DNA of 64,000 nt. It comes from Drosophila persimilis. Lineage: Eukaryota > Arthropoda > Insecta > Diptera > Drosophilidae. The notes under the pieces are model-generated. The model made no database searches, was not told the DNA's origin, and worked only from the letters and a program-made list of their open reading frames with translations. How positions within the stretch are numbered: position 1 is the first letter of the stretch; each line of letters starts with the position of its first letter. This document shows, one piece after another, positions 50,784 to 61,679 of this stretch. Location: assembly GCF_003286085.1 (NCBI RefSeq), contig NW_020825289.1, forward strand, positions 7,812,001 through 7,876,000. The letters are read 5' to 3'. The translations under genes and the position numbers were made by a program.

Positions 50784-52681
50784 TCATCCGACATTCTCGT
50801 AGGACATGGCCGGGCGCTCGGCGCTCATGGCAGTTGTGCTGGTGGCCGATCCGAAGATCGTTGGCGGGTGGTGCTGTTGCGACTGCTGCTGCTGCTGCTG
50901 GTGGGGATGTTGCTGCTGCTGCTGTTGCTGCTGCTGGTGGGGATTGTGGGCATGGTGCTGCTGCGTCGGCGGCTGCTGTTCGTTGCGCAGCTGCGCCAGC
51001 GGAAACATGATGTTGTGGGCCATCTGCGGGTGGTGGAGATGCTGCTCGTTGGGCGGAGGAGGCGGCGGCTGCTGGTGGGCCGCATGCTGCTGCTGATGCG
51101 CCTCCACATGTTTGCGCTGCTCGCTCTGCTGCTGCTGCTGCTGCTGGTGAGCCTTCTCGGCGGCGCTCTCCTCGTACTTCTTCTGAAGCTGGAAGAGCGG
51201 CAGCTGCTGGGGGACGTGTAGGGACACGGCCGAGGCGGCAGAGACCCGCTCCACCTGCGACTGGGGCGAGGACTCCCGCTCGCCCTTGTCGTACTTCTTC
51301 TGCAGCTGGTACATGCTGTGCGACAGATGTGCGGTCACGGAGCTGCCGCTGCTGCTGCTTGTGCTCTGCTTCGAGGACGTGGAGGTGGAGGAGGCCGATG
51401 ATTTCTCCGCCTTGACCGGCGACTTCTTCTGGTACTTCTTCAGGATCTGCATTAGTTCGGACTTTACGTCCAGGCGTATCTCCTCGGGCACACGCTTGAT
51501 CTCCTCGTAGAGCGACAGCAGGAAGAGCTTGTCCGGATCGCGTTGCTTGCGCTTCTTGCTCTTCTTGGGGAACGCATCCTGCATGAACTGCAGCAGCTTC
51601 TCCTCGAACGGCGTCTCCCTGGGCAGCGGCGTATTGCCGGCCTGACGCCTCAGTAGATGTGGATGCAGACCGCCATGGAAGGCTGGATGTTGAGGCATTC
51701 CCGGATGCGCCTGCGAGCCGTTACCGTGCTCCCCTCCAGCGCCAGCTCCATTGTGCGCCTGCAGCTGGGATACAGCTACTCCCTGGTACGAGCCACCATT
51801 CGATGAGCCAGGCGCATCGCTCGTCTCACCATCGTTGGTATGATGATCCTGCGACTGCTGGACCGCATGCGACTGGGGATCCTTCTGGTGCTGCATGTGC
51901 TGCTGATGATGGCCCACAGCCGCCGTCAGAATGGCGTCACAGAGGTGCTCTGGCGCATAATCGAACCCGGACATGAAGTTCTCCGGCTTCAGCTCGCCGT
52001 TCATCTCCTCGTAAAAGTACTCCGTCCCCACAATGTCAATAATATCGTTGTCCTCCTGGTTAAGCTCAATGCCGGGGGGCGGCGAGCCCCCCGACAGCTG
52101 GCAGCGCTTCAGCTCCGCCAGTTTCTTCCGCGTGGTCAGCCGCATATCCCGCCAGCACTGCAAAGGGATAATCGTACAGACTATTGTGTTGCTCCATGGA
52201 GAGGATAGGATCCACTCACCTTCTTCCATTGTATAATGGTCTTCTTGGGGCCGATGGTGTTCAACGCCGCTTGGATCTTCTCCCAGTACCACTCCTTCTC
52301 CTTCTTGCCCTCCATGTACTTGGTCTCCCGCAGCAACGTGATGAGCATTTTCTTTTGCGGCTTCGTCACACGATCCTAGAAAACAAAGTGGGGGAACTTT
52401 TTAAGTTGGGTGTCGAGACAGACAAAGGAAAGTTTCAAGAAGACTATAAAATAATCCATAGTTTTGTCAGAGGAAAAGCTCTAGTCTCTAATGGAATCTA
52501 TTCTATTGTTGCCACTGACACTGACGGGGAGGCATCACATCACATCACTTGATTGTATTGTTGTCTATGCTGTGTGTCCCGTCCGTGCCAGAGGCAGAGG
52601 CAAATGCCAGCGGTGTCTATACATTTTTTTCCTCGCCTAACACGCGGATGATTTTGAAGAATTGGCGAGGATAATTACCAT
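50784..52681 (-). CDS. Myb/SANT-like and BESS-domain transcription regulator
   Basis: Exons are 52681-52679, 52375-52220 and 52157-50784. The first coding exon is the ATG alone, followed at once by GTAATT. The acceptor TTTCTAG then adds DRVTKPQKKM, and the frame closes at 510 residues. Residues 1-75 form a Myb/SANT-like (Zeste/MSANTD type) DNA-binding region with WYWEKIQ, IIQWKKCWRDMR and a basic tail. A basic KKSKKRKQR segment (about 251-259) looks like a nuclear signal. Residues 261-296 (LFLLSLYEEI ... VKSELMQILKKY) fit the BESS protein-interaction motif. Two QLQKKY repeats and long Gln/His/Pro-rich tracts fill the C-terminus. A nuclear, sequence-specific regulator is likely; its targets are unknown. 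By position it should be the orthologue of D. melanogaster CG10209 (from memory). It lies head-to-tail with SMC2. Confidence 0.88.
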
Positions 52682-53439
52682 TGTGAGCCTGTGGAGGAAT
52701 CTGCGTTTGCTCGAAATCTTGAATATTTTGTTTTGCGACCGCCGTTATTTAGGTTTTATTCGATTTTTGTGCAATTTTATTCACTTTTTCACCTCCCTCA
52801 AAAACATTGTTGTGTAGTGTTGTGCTGCTCTTCGGGTTGCTTCTTCCTCTTCTATCGCGCACACAAACGCATTTGTATGGCCGTGTGTGTGCGTTCGACG
52901 GTCTCACCAAACGTTCCGTCTCGCTTTTGCACGTGCACCGCATAGTCAGTCAGTCGCTTCGTCTCTGTCGGTCAGTCAGTTTGACGTTTGCTGCTGGCGC
53001 TGCCATCGCACACAGACCCTGTTGGAAATGTGCGCGCCACTGGGCACTGTCCGTTATGAAGTTTGAATGTAATTTTTGAATCGAAATACAATTTTGACAG
53101 TCAAGAGAGAAAAATCTTCATTCTCGCTAAAATAATGATCCGATCAAGACCAGATTTGCTTTTCTGGTAGATAAGGCCATTCTTGATCTTTGAAATTGTG
53201 GATCAAAAAATATATGGTACATATACAGCCCTCTCCTGCGCGGCGAAGAGTCCTTCTCTTCAATATAATTTTTCCTATATTATTATATTCATTTTACTAG
53301 TAAATTTATAGGTAAAATAGTATTTATTTTTAGTATTCAATTATTTTTATATGTACATACATGAATTCTCTCGTGAATGTAGATGAGATTTAAATTTTCA
53401 AAATGAGAATGAACTAGTAGAACCAGCACTGAAAGCAGA
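52682..53439. other. Intergenic: SANT/BESS promoter region and SMC2 3'UTR
   Basis: This 758-bp gap holds the leader and promoter of the SANT/BESS gene. Around 52944-52982 there are repeated TCAGTCAG/GTCAGTCAG stretches that could provide initiators on the minus strand (ACTGACTGA). The right third is the SMC2 3'UTR. Nothing else was recognised. Confidence 0.5.
53323..53328 (-). terminator. Poly(A) signal of SMC2
   Basis: AATAAA on the minus strand, about 112 bases after the SMC2 stop codon, in AT-rich DNA. Confidence 0.65.
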
Positions 53440-56400
53440 TCAACGTTTGTGGCCACCGGTGGTGCCCGATCTGCTGACCTGCCGCGAGACGGTAGAGACG
53501 CCCTCCTCGAATAGCGTGCGGAACAGCACATTGGCATGATTGAAGAGGCCGTCCTTGAGCGACACAATAAGGAACTGAGAGTTAGTAAAGTGCTGCTTCA
53601 ACATGCTGCCAATGTTCTGCGTGTGCGACATGTCCAGGGCGGCGTCCACCTCGTCCAATATATAGAGGGGAGCTGGCGAGAACTTCAGCATGGCCAGGAC
53701 AAGGGATAGAGCCACCAGAGACTTTTGGCCACCGGACAGTTCACCGAGACTCTCCTTCCACGTGCCATTGAAGCCGACCTTGATCTCAAGGCCTGTTAGA
53801 CAGCCGTTGGTCAGGACGGGATTGAGACAGGCATCGGCACCCGGCAGGAGAGCGCTGAAAATGCTACTGAAATTGCTGTTAACCTCGGTAGCCGCGCGGT
53901 TCAGCTGTTCCTGCTCCTCTTCGTCCATTTTCACAATAATTTTCTTAATCTTCTCCTTGTCGAGAGCCACGATGTTGCGGCGACGCTGTGTCTCGTCGTA
54001 GTTCTCCTGCTCTCGGGTCAGAATCGCGATGGCATTCATGTTAAGCGTTCGCTCCATTTTATCCTTACTCTCCTGCATCTGTTCCAGCTTGTTGCCAGCC
54101 TCAACGGGATTCGTCTTGCTGTAGTCGTAGCGGGTGTTCTTCACGCCAAAGGCACTTTTTTCCTCTGGAATCCAGGGATACTTTACCTCTAGGTCTTGAA
54201 TCCGCCTCTTGGCCTCGTTGGTCTGAGTGCCGGACTTGCTCTTTTCATTCTCCTTTTTCTTTACCTGCAGCTCAAGTTCCTGGTTCTGCTTTTCCATCTT
54301 TTCCCTCTTCACCTGCAAGTTTCGCATCTCCTTGTTCTGGGCATTCAGCTTATCCTTCTGCACTTTAATGCCCTGCTCGAGCGCCGCCACCTCGGACTCT
54401 GCACTAGAGCTCTTCTCCTGCAGAGCAGCCAGATCGGCTATGAACTTCTCGAGATTTTCGACCATCTCCTGGTGCTGTTCCTTGGATGATTCAATGGTTT
54501 TCTGCAGCTCAGTGATCTCTAGCTTCAGTGTCTCGAACTCCTGCTCTCGCTTCTTCCAATTGGCACTCGACTTCTCCGCCCTCTGCTTGGTCTCCTTCAC
54601 CTCATTGGTGGCCGACTTTAGCTCGCGCTCGCGATACCCCTTGGCATCGGCCAACTTTGCCTCGATATCCTTGATCTTGACCTGGGAGGTCTTCTGCTTT
54701 TCCCGGGAATCTGCATTCTGCTGCTCCAGGGACTGGACCTTCACCTTCATCTCCTCGATCTCGGCCTGGTTCTGCTGGAATGTGGTCTGGGCCAGACGGC
54801 TCTTGCACATGGTCACCTCGTGCTGACGCAGATCAAGATTCTCTTTAATCTTGTTGTACGAGTGGGCCAGATTCTCGATGGAACTGCAAATAGATTGATT
54901 TAAGTGGAATTAAATTGTGCCTTGCGATGTGCCTCTTCCTCTACACATACGCCATTTCCTGCTCCACACGCTGCAACTCGACCTCGAGATTCTTGTAATT
55001 CTTTTCCAATTCGCGGATAGAGTGCAATTCCTCCAAGATGTTTGCTCCCTTAGGCGCAGCACCACCCGATACAGTGCCGTGCGGGTCCACCAAGTCGCCT
55101 TCCAATGTAACCGAACGGCAATTTATACGCGGATCGTAGCTGACCTGCAGAAGGAATACGAATGGTGAGGAAAGAATCTATATTGCTATGCTGCTGCTAT
55201 CACTTACCTTCTTGGCCACGTCCAGATCTTTACAGATTAGAACGCTGCCAAAGCAAAACTTCATGACCGGCTCATAGTAGCGATCGTACTGGACAAGGGA
55301 CAGGGCCCACTGGACATTCTCTGGGCCAACCTTGCTCTGGGCATAGTCCACCACGTTCTTGTTGAGGGAATGCGAATTAATCTTGTTGATGGGCATCATG
55401 GTGACACGCCGCTGCAAGTTGCCCCTCTGCAGGATCTTTTTGCTGGTCACATCATCGTCCGTCACATAGCTGTACAACTGGGGGCCAAAAATCGGATATT
55501 AGTCACAAGGAAATTCCCAACTCCAGAACTATATGAGGTACTTACACTTCCGCCTGCTGCGGTCATCAAGGCCATGGAGTTTTGCATATCGGACACCTGA
55601 AAGAGCTTCCCCACCATGCCACGCACTTTGCGGCGATCAAAGTTCGGCTCTGGATCCTGGTACTGCAGATCGTAGCGAGAGGCATTGCAACGATCCAGCT
55701 CTCGCTTAAGGTCACGCTTGCGCGTGTGCAGTTGGTTTCTCTGCTCCCGCAGCTGCTCGAACTGCCCGCTCTCATAGTTGAGGCCTTGCAGTTGTCGCTC
55801 AAGGCTCTGGATCTCCACCAGAAGCTGGTCGTGCAGACCCTTGTCCTTCTCATAGGCAGCATCGTTCGTCTGCGTTTCGCCCTGTTTTTGTTTCAAAAGA
55901 CCTCGCGTGTGCCGCAGCTCCATCTCCGAGGTTTTGATTGTGGTCTGTGCCTCGCTCAACTGTTCCTTGGCCACTGAAAAGCGAAGCAGAATAGGTAAGG
56001 TAAGCAAAGATTGTAATCGTTGCATAAAGGAGTCACCCACCTATTAGCTGCTCCTGCAATGTGCTCGCCTGACCATCCTCATTGGTGGACAGACCCTGAG
56101 TGACAGCCTCGAGCTTCCGCCGGGCAGCTTCATAGGCCTTGGTATCGGTCGCATCTGCCTCTTTTAGAGCTTCAAATTCCCCCTGAACCTTTGACATGGC
56201 GGCCTCCTTTTTGGTGAGTGCACGCTCGTCGTCGGCAATGTTCTTGGCGGCCGTACTTATCTTCCGCTGGTCTTGTTCAACGGTGCCCTGCGCTGCCTTC
56301 AGGCTGCCCGAGGCTTTGGCCTCCTGGGCACGCTTAGCGCTCAGTTGCGCCTCGAGCTCCTTTATCGATCCACCCATCTCGGCATCAATCTTCTCCTGCA

Positions 56401-57372
56401 TCTCCTTGAGAGCGATTTCAATAGCTTCCATTTCTTCCAAGTTCTTGTCACGCGTCGAAAGGCAACTGGCTATGCGATCGTTTATCTTTTGTTCACTAGT
56501 CTCCAACTGTTTCAGTTTTTCGCACTGCTTTAGGTAATTCGCAGAGATGTAGATTCTGGTTAGATAATCGATTTCGCGCTTGAGTTTATTGTACTCCTCG
56601 TGGGCAGCGCGTTCCTCTTGCAGCTTGACCAGCTTGGGATAGACCTCCTCCTCCAACAAAGCTGTGGTCTCCCGCACTTTGGATTCCTTTTTTTCGATTA
56701 GATTCTTGGTGGCATCGCGCTTTGTCTTATACTGGCTGGTGCCAGCGGCCTCCTCCACCATGGAGAGCACCTGCATGCAAAGAGACAGTAAAACAGCTTG
56801 TGGAAGAGAGCGGTAGAGACGCCTGTACTTACCTCCTTGGGCTTCATGTTGAGCACTTGCTGGATCTTGCCCTGCATGATCAAGAAGTTGGGATTGTTCA
56901 CATTCAACTGGATGGAACAGAAGAAATCCTGCACCTTCTTGTTCTGCACAATCTTGCCATTGATCATGAATTTGTTCTTGCCACCGACAACGACCTGGCG
57001 GGCCACCGAAATCTCGCGGCACTTCTCGTACCCCGTCGGACACTGCAGGGCATTTGTGTTGTCAAACACAATGGTCACCGTTGCCTTCGTTATACCCGCC
57101 TGTCCATTCTTGTACACCAAGTCTTGCAGAGCGGAGGCGCGCACCTTCAAAGTGTTTCTGGCGCATTAAATAATGTTGTGTTATATGTATCTGGCGGAAC
57201 TTACATTCTGCAGATTACTGATGCCAAGCACGAAGCAAATGCTGTCCAAAATGTTGGATTTCCCGGAGCCGTTCAGACCGGTAATGGCCGTAAACTCCGG
57301 ATCGAAGCCATCGATTTCCGTGCGCCGACCGTACGATTTGAAGCCGTCGAGCACCAGCTTTTTTACGTACAT
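53440..57372 (-). CDS. SMC2: Condensin ATPase subunit SMC2
   Basis: The seven exons are 57372-57205, 57144-56833, 56770-56041, 55973-55546, 55477-55208, 55144-54951 and 54883-53440. All have GT-AG introns, and the frame closes at 1181 residues, the normal SMC2 length. SMC2 pairs with SMC4 in condensin I and II and compacts chromosomes in mitosis. The order of parts is complete: [15 protein letters not shown] start, Walker A GLNGSGKS (32-39), Q-loop region ([13 protein letters not shown]), first coiled coil, hinge (about 500-680, with [14 protein letters not shown] at its end), returning coiled coil, signature LSGGQ (1083-1087), Walker B and D-loop [11 protein letters not shown] (about 1108-1118) and a short basic tail. 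The ATG precedes the conserved start without upstream extension. Both ATPase halves look intact, so it should be functional. The upstream palindrome at 57426-57444 may regulate it. Confidence 0.97.
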
Positions 57373-57425
57373 ATTGCTGCAACTTATTCACAATTCAATT
57401 CCGTTTTAATTCGCGTCTGTTTTAG

Positions 57426-57444
57426 CGCCAATTCAGAATTGGCG
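57426..57444. promoter_or_regulatory. 19-bp perfect palindrome upstream of SMC2 (possible E2F-type sites)
   Basis: CGCCAATTC, one A, then GAATTGGCG. It lies 54 bases upstream of the SMC2 ATG. On the minus strand the right arm extends to ATTGGCGCTAAAA, close to the E2F consensus (TTTSGCGC). SMC2 is a proliferation gene, for which E2F control is expected in animals. The direct repeats of CGTCTGTTT on both sides (57413-57421 and 57443-57451) underline that the region is structured. Binding is inferred only. Confidence 0.5.
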
Positions 57445-57585
57445 TCTGTTTCAGTGTTGAAATTGTAGCTTCTTTTAAGCTAGATTTTTCTTATTTAAAA
57501 CAAATAGCTTGAAAAATAATTGAAATGCTTATAGCTTGAAATCTAGCTTATTTAACAGTTTATTTAGCTTATTTTGGCTAAAAAT

Positions 57586-58212
57586 AATTTACTACAAAAC
57601 AATTTCTGTTTTTTAATTTTTATAATTGTTTGTAATATTTGTTCATTTTTAGCGAGAAATCGGACAAGTCATATTTTGTATTCGTATTTTGATATATCAT
57701 CTAATTCTGGCAGCACTGGTCTGTTTTGTATATTTCGACTCTCAAAAATATACCAAAATATACCGTCTCATTTTAAAAATATACCGTAAATATACTGACG
57801 AATTTAAGTTCTATATTCCACGATGTTTACATTCCGTGGACATATCATTTTATCCAATTAATGAATCTATTTTCTACTCGACAGGCTTATTTTAAATACT
57901 TTACTTTGTTTTTTTTGCCTCAATTTTGGTTCCTCAACAACAATAGCGTCTCATATGCTGTAAAACTGAACTTAGCCCACTAAAACCCCCTCTATTTAAA
58001 TAGTTCAACTACTTGAGGTAAATGGCGAAAAATATTAACGATTGTAAATTCTTCTTATAGATTCATGCCATCTTTCCTCTGAACTTAAAAAAAACACACT
58101 AAATCATTCACCTAAACTGCGTTAACATTATGAAATTTTCATTATTTTCGGTGGAAAATTAAAATACCCCCTTAATTGTTCTCCGTCAAGGATTGGAAAT
58201 CATATTGTTAAA
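57586..58212 (+). repeat. Direct repeat, copy 1 (627 bp within window)
   Basis: It is identical to 63374-64000 at a constant offset of 5788 bases except for one substitution (C at 57644, A at 63432), with no insertions or deletions. The left boundary is sharp; the right boundary is unknown because the window ends. The pair brackets the esterase gene. Confidence 0.97.
57700..57802 (-). promoter_or_regulatory. Cluster of core-promoter-type motifs (motif 6/motif 7 like)
   Basis: On the minus strand there are three to four copies of GGTATATTT (plus-strand AAATATACC) followed by CCAGTGCTGCCAG. These resemble Drosophila core promoter motifs 6 (KTYRGTATWTTT) and 7 (KNNCAKCNCTRNY), which are known to occur together. 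They lie 330-430 bases upstream of the SMC2 ATG, and the whole cluster is repeated exactly in the copy at 63488-63590. They could serve SMC2, another transcript, or be part of a repeat. Confidence 0.45.
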
Positions 58213-58870
58213 TTTTGATGTTCCGTCGAATATTATTAGTTATATAGAACATTTGACCATACGATTGATGAATCATTTTTCTACTGAACTGGCTTATTTG
58301 CCAGTTTATTTTATTTGCTTTTATTGGATTTTGCATAAAAAAAGATTATAGCGAAATAGCTAAAAAAAAAAAGTTTTGGCGAATATGGGCAAACAAAACA
58401 AACGAAGAGGAAAGAACGCCCAGCCCTGCCCACATATTTTTATCCGATTAATTAATCAATTGCCTACATTCCTGGTTTAATTGAAATACTTGCTTTTACT
58501 TGAGTTTGCATAAAAAAGGGTTTTTTACGAAAAAGGTCAAACAAATAAAACGTACGAGAAAATCGTTCATTTTGCTCGATTTTGATCCATCGAATAATGC
58601 TGACTAACTAAAACCTTTAGCTTTGCCCATATAATTTCAGGCCATTGATAAATAAATTTTCTGCAAGAAAAGTAGCTTGCTTTTAATTACTCCATTTTAT
58701 TGTATTGTGTCTTAAAACCAGGTTTAAACTAATAAGGTCAACAAAAAAACAGGCAACGTATGTAAGTGGGTATGTAATGTAACAGTTAACCCATTGTCGA
58801 TGATCAGTGTGTTTTAAAATACACTCCACGAAAATTTGAATCTTAAAGAATTTTAGCGCTTTTGATTTTA

Positions 58871-58876
58871 TTTATT
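58871..58876 (-). terminator. Poly(A) signal of the esterase gene
   Basis: AATAAA on the minus strand lies only about 10 bases after the TAA at 58888-58886. A very short 3'UTR is implied unless a more distal signal is used. Confidence 0.5.
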
Positions 58877-58885
58877 CAATACAAT

Positions 58886-60742
58886 TTACAATTTGGCCCT
58901 CACAGAAGACTGGGGGCTGTATCGCTTGTACATGCTGCGCCAGAAATCCATACGGTCTGCATCCGGATTCTTTTGCATTTTGCATTCCCGATCAATGAGT
59001 AGGCAGTCTAGCTGCATGGGCTGCCCAGGCAGGGCTTTTTGTACAGGTTTCCAACTGTCGGATGGTTTTCCGTGCCGCGCGAAATTCGCCCACATCTGGC
59101 AAATCCTCTCCGAGACGAGCGCATCATCCTTTTGCATCGGAGAATCGTCGCCGGCCATCTGGAATAGATAGCAAATATCATCAGCATGGGCTACTCCGCG
59201 AAGATTTTCATTCTGAAAGATGGTTTTGTATAGATTGCGACCGCCAACGTAGTCCAGACGATAGAAGTACAGTGGCGACTGCGTCTGACAGTTGGCATGG
59301 ATCTCTGCCGCAATCTGCAGATCCATGCTGAAGTGATAGTCGGAGAACAAATCCACCAAATTATTAAGATGTTTCTTGGTCAATGCCTGGCCTTCGAAGT
59401 AGAAGTTACGTATATCAGCTGCTGCTTCCTGAGCTTCTAGTGCCTGTGGGTCTGGCACCAGGTTGCGGGGCACCGTTCGCGCAAGATCTTGTTCGTAGTC
59501 CTCCAGTTTTTTCTTGGCCCTTACAATCATTGCCAGTCCTTCCGCAGAGTTGTAGCCCATGATCATGGGCATTTTCCCCACGTGATCCCTTTTGTGCATC
59601 AGATCCAAAATATTCTCATCGATGAAACTATCCGGACTGCTGGCCTCCTCGACAACAGGCTTGAAGGGGAACGGCAGGTGACGACGCCGTTCATCCGCAG
59701 TCAGTACTTTCATCGTATTGGCCAAAATACCAATCGGTTTCACTTTCTCAGACTGAAGGAACTCCAACAGGGCCTTCGTGTTGCTCCCAAAATCGCCGCC
59801 GCCCAGCAGTTCGGCCAGTCGACGTGTTTTAAATGCCGGATCTGGTTGAAACACCCATTCCATGTTGCCCGTTCCGCTCTGCATGATGGCCTTATGGAAG
59901 AGTTTGTTGGCGTGCCGGGCATATGTATGCAGGTGAACAGACGCCCCTCCAGCGCTTTCGCCGAAGAGGGTCACATTGTTGGGATCACCATTGAAGCTGG
60001 CTATATTGTCCTGCAGCCACTGCAGGGCCATGCGCTGATCCTTCAGTCCCATATTGCCGTGTATGCCTTCCTCCGGCAAACTTAGGAATCCCAGGGCACC
60101 GAGGCGATAGTTCAGGGTGACCACAATCACATCCTGCTCCATGAGCTTGGCTGGAAAGTGGCTGAAAGTATTTAGTTTAGAGCTTAGCTCTACTCCGAGC
60201 AGCTCTGAACGGTTCCACTCACAAGTCGCTGTTGCCATTGCCAAAAATGAAGCCACCGCCGTGAATCCACACCATGACGGGTAAGGGCGACGATGATCGT
60301 TTGCCCTTGGGGGCGTACACATTGAGGAAGAGGCAGTTCTCAGAGCCAGCCACTTCTGTGGTGAAAGGATCGCGTTGGTGCGACACGTCTCTCTCCTTTC
60401 TGCAGTCCAGCTCATGCTCCTCGAAGCGCTCTTGCGGCACGGGGCTCTAAATGTGCAAATTACGTTATAAATATCTGTTACATGTTGGGAAAGCACTTAC
60501 TCGAAATCTGAGGTTACCAACAGGTGGTTCGGCATATGGCACCCCCAAGAAACTATTGTACTCCAGGCCACTTGGCAGCTTCTGTTGCTGGCCCACAACA
60601 ATACCCTGCTTCACTGGAATTTTCACCTGGCAATCACAAAAAATCCCATTAATTAACAGAGATGCTGCAGCAGAACAAATGAAATTACCTTCATGCTGCT
60701 GTAGAGTCTCACGAGAATGGATTTGCCGCCAGTCCGTTGCAT
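58886..60742 (-). CDS. Carboxylesterase, alpha-esterase-like
   Basis: Exons are 60742-60689, 60626-60501, 60446-60223 and 60161-58886, with GT-AG introns. The frame closes at 559 residues, normal for this alpha/beta-hydrolase family. The enzyme hydrolyses carboxyl esters (lipids, xenobiotics, insecticides). All active-site parts are present: oxyanion hole HGGG (122-125), nucleophile elbow GESAGG with Ser204, acid Glu342 in NSAEGL and His460 in GVAHADD. YAEPPVGNLRFR and SENCLFLNVYAP are family landmarks. There is no signal peptide, and GESAGGASVHLH is what I associate with dipteran alpha-esterases, which are intracellular. In D. melanogaster those genes cluster at 84D on another chromosome arm, so the position beside SMC2 is odd. 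The gene lies between direct repeats and is probably part of a recent tandem duplication. Family certain, subfamily likely. Confidence 0.93.
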
Positions 60743-60920
60743 TTTGCTGTCCCAAATTACGTAGCCCGCCCGGTTCGACAGACCGACTATCTAATCGCAA
60801 TACAATTATTCGGCAATAAGAAACAATCAAACCAGATTTCGCGAAGGTGGACGGACTTTGAACCGAAACCGAAATTCTGGCCGAAACAGCTGACGCTGCG
60901 ATTAACCCTTCATAGTGCTA

Positions 60921-60940
60921 TGGGGTATTTTTATACCCCA
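60921..60940. repeat. Perfect 8-bp inverted repeat
   Basis: TGGGGTAT, four T, ATACCCCA. It lies about 180 bases upstream of the esterase ATG on the opposite side from the gene body. It may be a protein-binding site or a chance hairpin. Confidence 0.6.
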
Positions 60941-61105
60941 AAATTCAAAATTCTGGTTTTAATAGTTTCATAACAGCCCCTGTTGATAGTTTCATAGCAG
61001 CTACCTTTTATTATCATAGCAGACATGTGTACAGCTGTTAAAATGTAATTGAAATTTATAATTTGGGAGGGAAAGTTACGGTGCAGTTGGTAACAGAGGC
61101 ATTGT

Positions 61106-61252
61106 AATTTAGTAGCGAGCTAACAGCGAAAGAACATGAGAGCATAAGCTAACAGAGGTCGAAGCGATTCTCTTCTCTGTACAGACGCTTGTTAATTTAG
61201 GAGCGAGCTAACAGCGAAAGAACATGAGAGCGTAACTAACAGAGACCGAAGC
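61106..61252 (+). repeat. Direct repeat with 88-bp spacing
   Basis: AATTTAG(T/G)AGCGAGCTAACAG and the following AACATGAGAGC recur at 61106 and 61194 with few changes. Each copy is about 60 bases and is followed by GAGGTCGAAGCG or GAGACCGAAGCG, leading into the 123-bp array. Confidence 0.85.
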
Positions 61253-61253
61253 G

Positions 61254-61620
61254 TTCGCTACGCTCTTTCGGACACCAGCTTCGCTCTCGTTCTTCGAAGA
61301 AGCTTTGAGCGGCCAACTCTGCTGCACTCTTATCACTTATCTTGCTCTGTTGCAGCCCTCTCACCACCCTCTTTCGTTCGCTACGCTCTTTCGGACACCA
61401 GCTTCGCTCTCGTTCTTCGAAGAAGTTTTGAGCGGCCAACGCTGCTGCGCTCTTATCACTTATCTTGAACTGCTGCAGCCCACTCACCACCCTCTTTCGT
61501 TCGCTACGCTCTTTCGGACACCAGCTTTGCTCTTGTTCTTCAAAGAAGCTTTGAGCCGTCGACGCTGCTGCACTCTTATCACAGTTCTCAGTTCCCCCCC
61601 GGTCCATCACGGTCATAAAA
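61254..61620 (+). repeat. Three tandem 123-bp units
   Basis: Units begin TTCGCTACGCTCTTTCGG at 61254, 61377 and 61500. The 123-bp period equals 41 codons, so the minus-strand frame stays open through all units (61628-61236, about 130 codons). Each translated unit contains SAA.LAAQ.FFEERERSWC, with changes at a few residues. Each unit carries the palindrome TTCTTCGAAGAA or a one-base variant of it (third unit). Whether it is translated is unknown. Confidence 0.9.
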
Positions 61621-61679
61621 GTGGACAACTACATCGTGTGTTTCGAAAAGTGCGCGCGTGCGCCCTTCAATTAAATATT

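Larger units (their letters stand above)
57373..58885. other. Intergenic: SMC2 promoter, repeat copy 1 and degenerate repeats
   Basis: The first 80 bases hold the SMC2 leader and the 19-bp palindrome. Then comes AAGCTA/TAGCTT-rich DNA (57465-57585), followed by the segment duplicated at the window end (57586-58212). This segment includes a TGGCAGCACTGG and AAATATACC motif cluster. From about 57840 to 58800 there are about four degenerate relatives of one unit. The right end is the 3'UTR of the esterase gene. No open frame of note. Confidence 0.6.

Noticed and set aside
50806..51221. Plus-strand Cys/Gly- and Leu-rich frames opposite the SANT/BESS gene
   Set aside because: They are antisense readings of CAG/CAC repeats that encode the Gln/His tracts of the real protein.
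61290..61301. TTCTTCGAAGAA in the 123-bp units as heat-shock elements
   Set aside because: The TTC and GAA blocks are not arranged as alternating five-base units, so it does not fit the heat-shock element.
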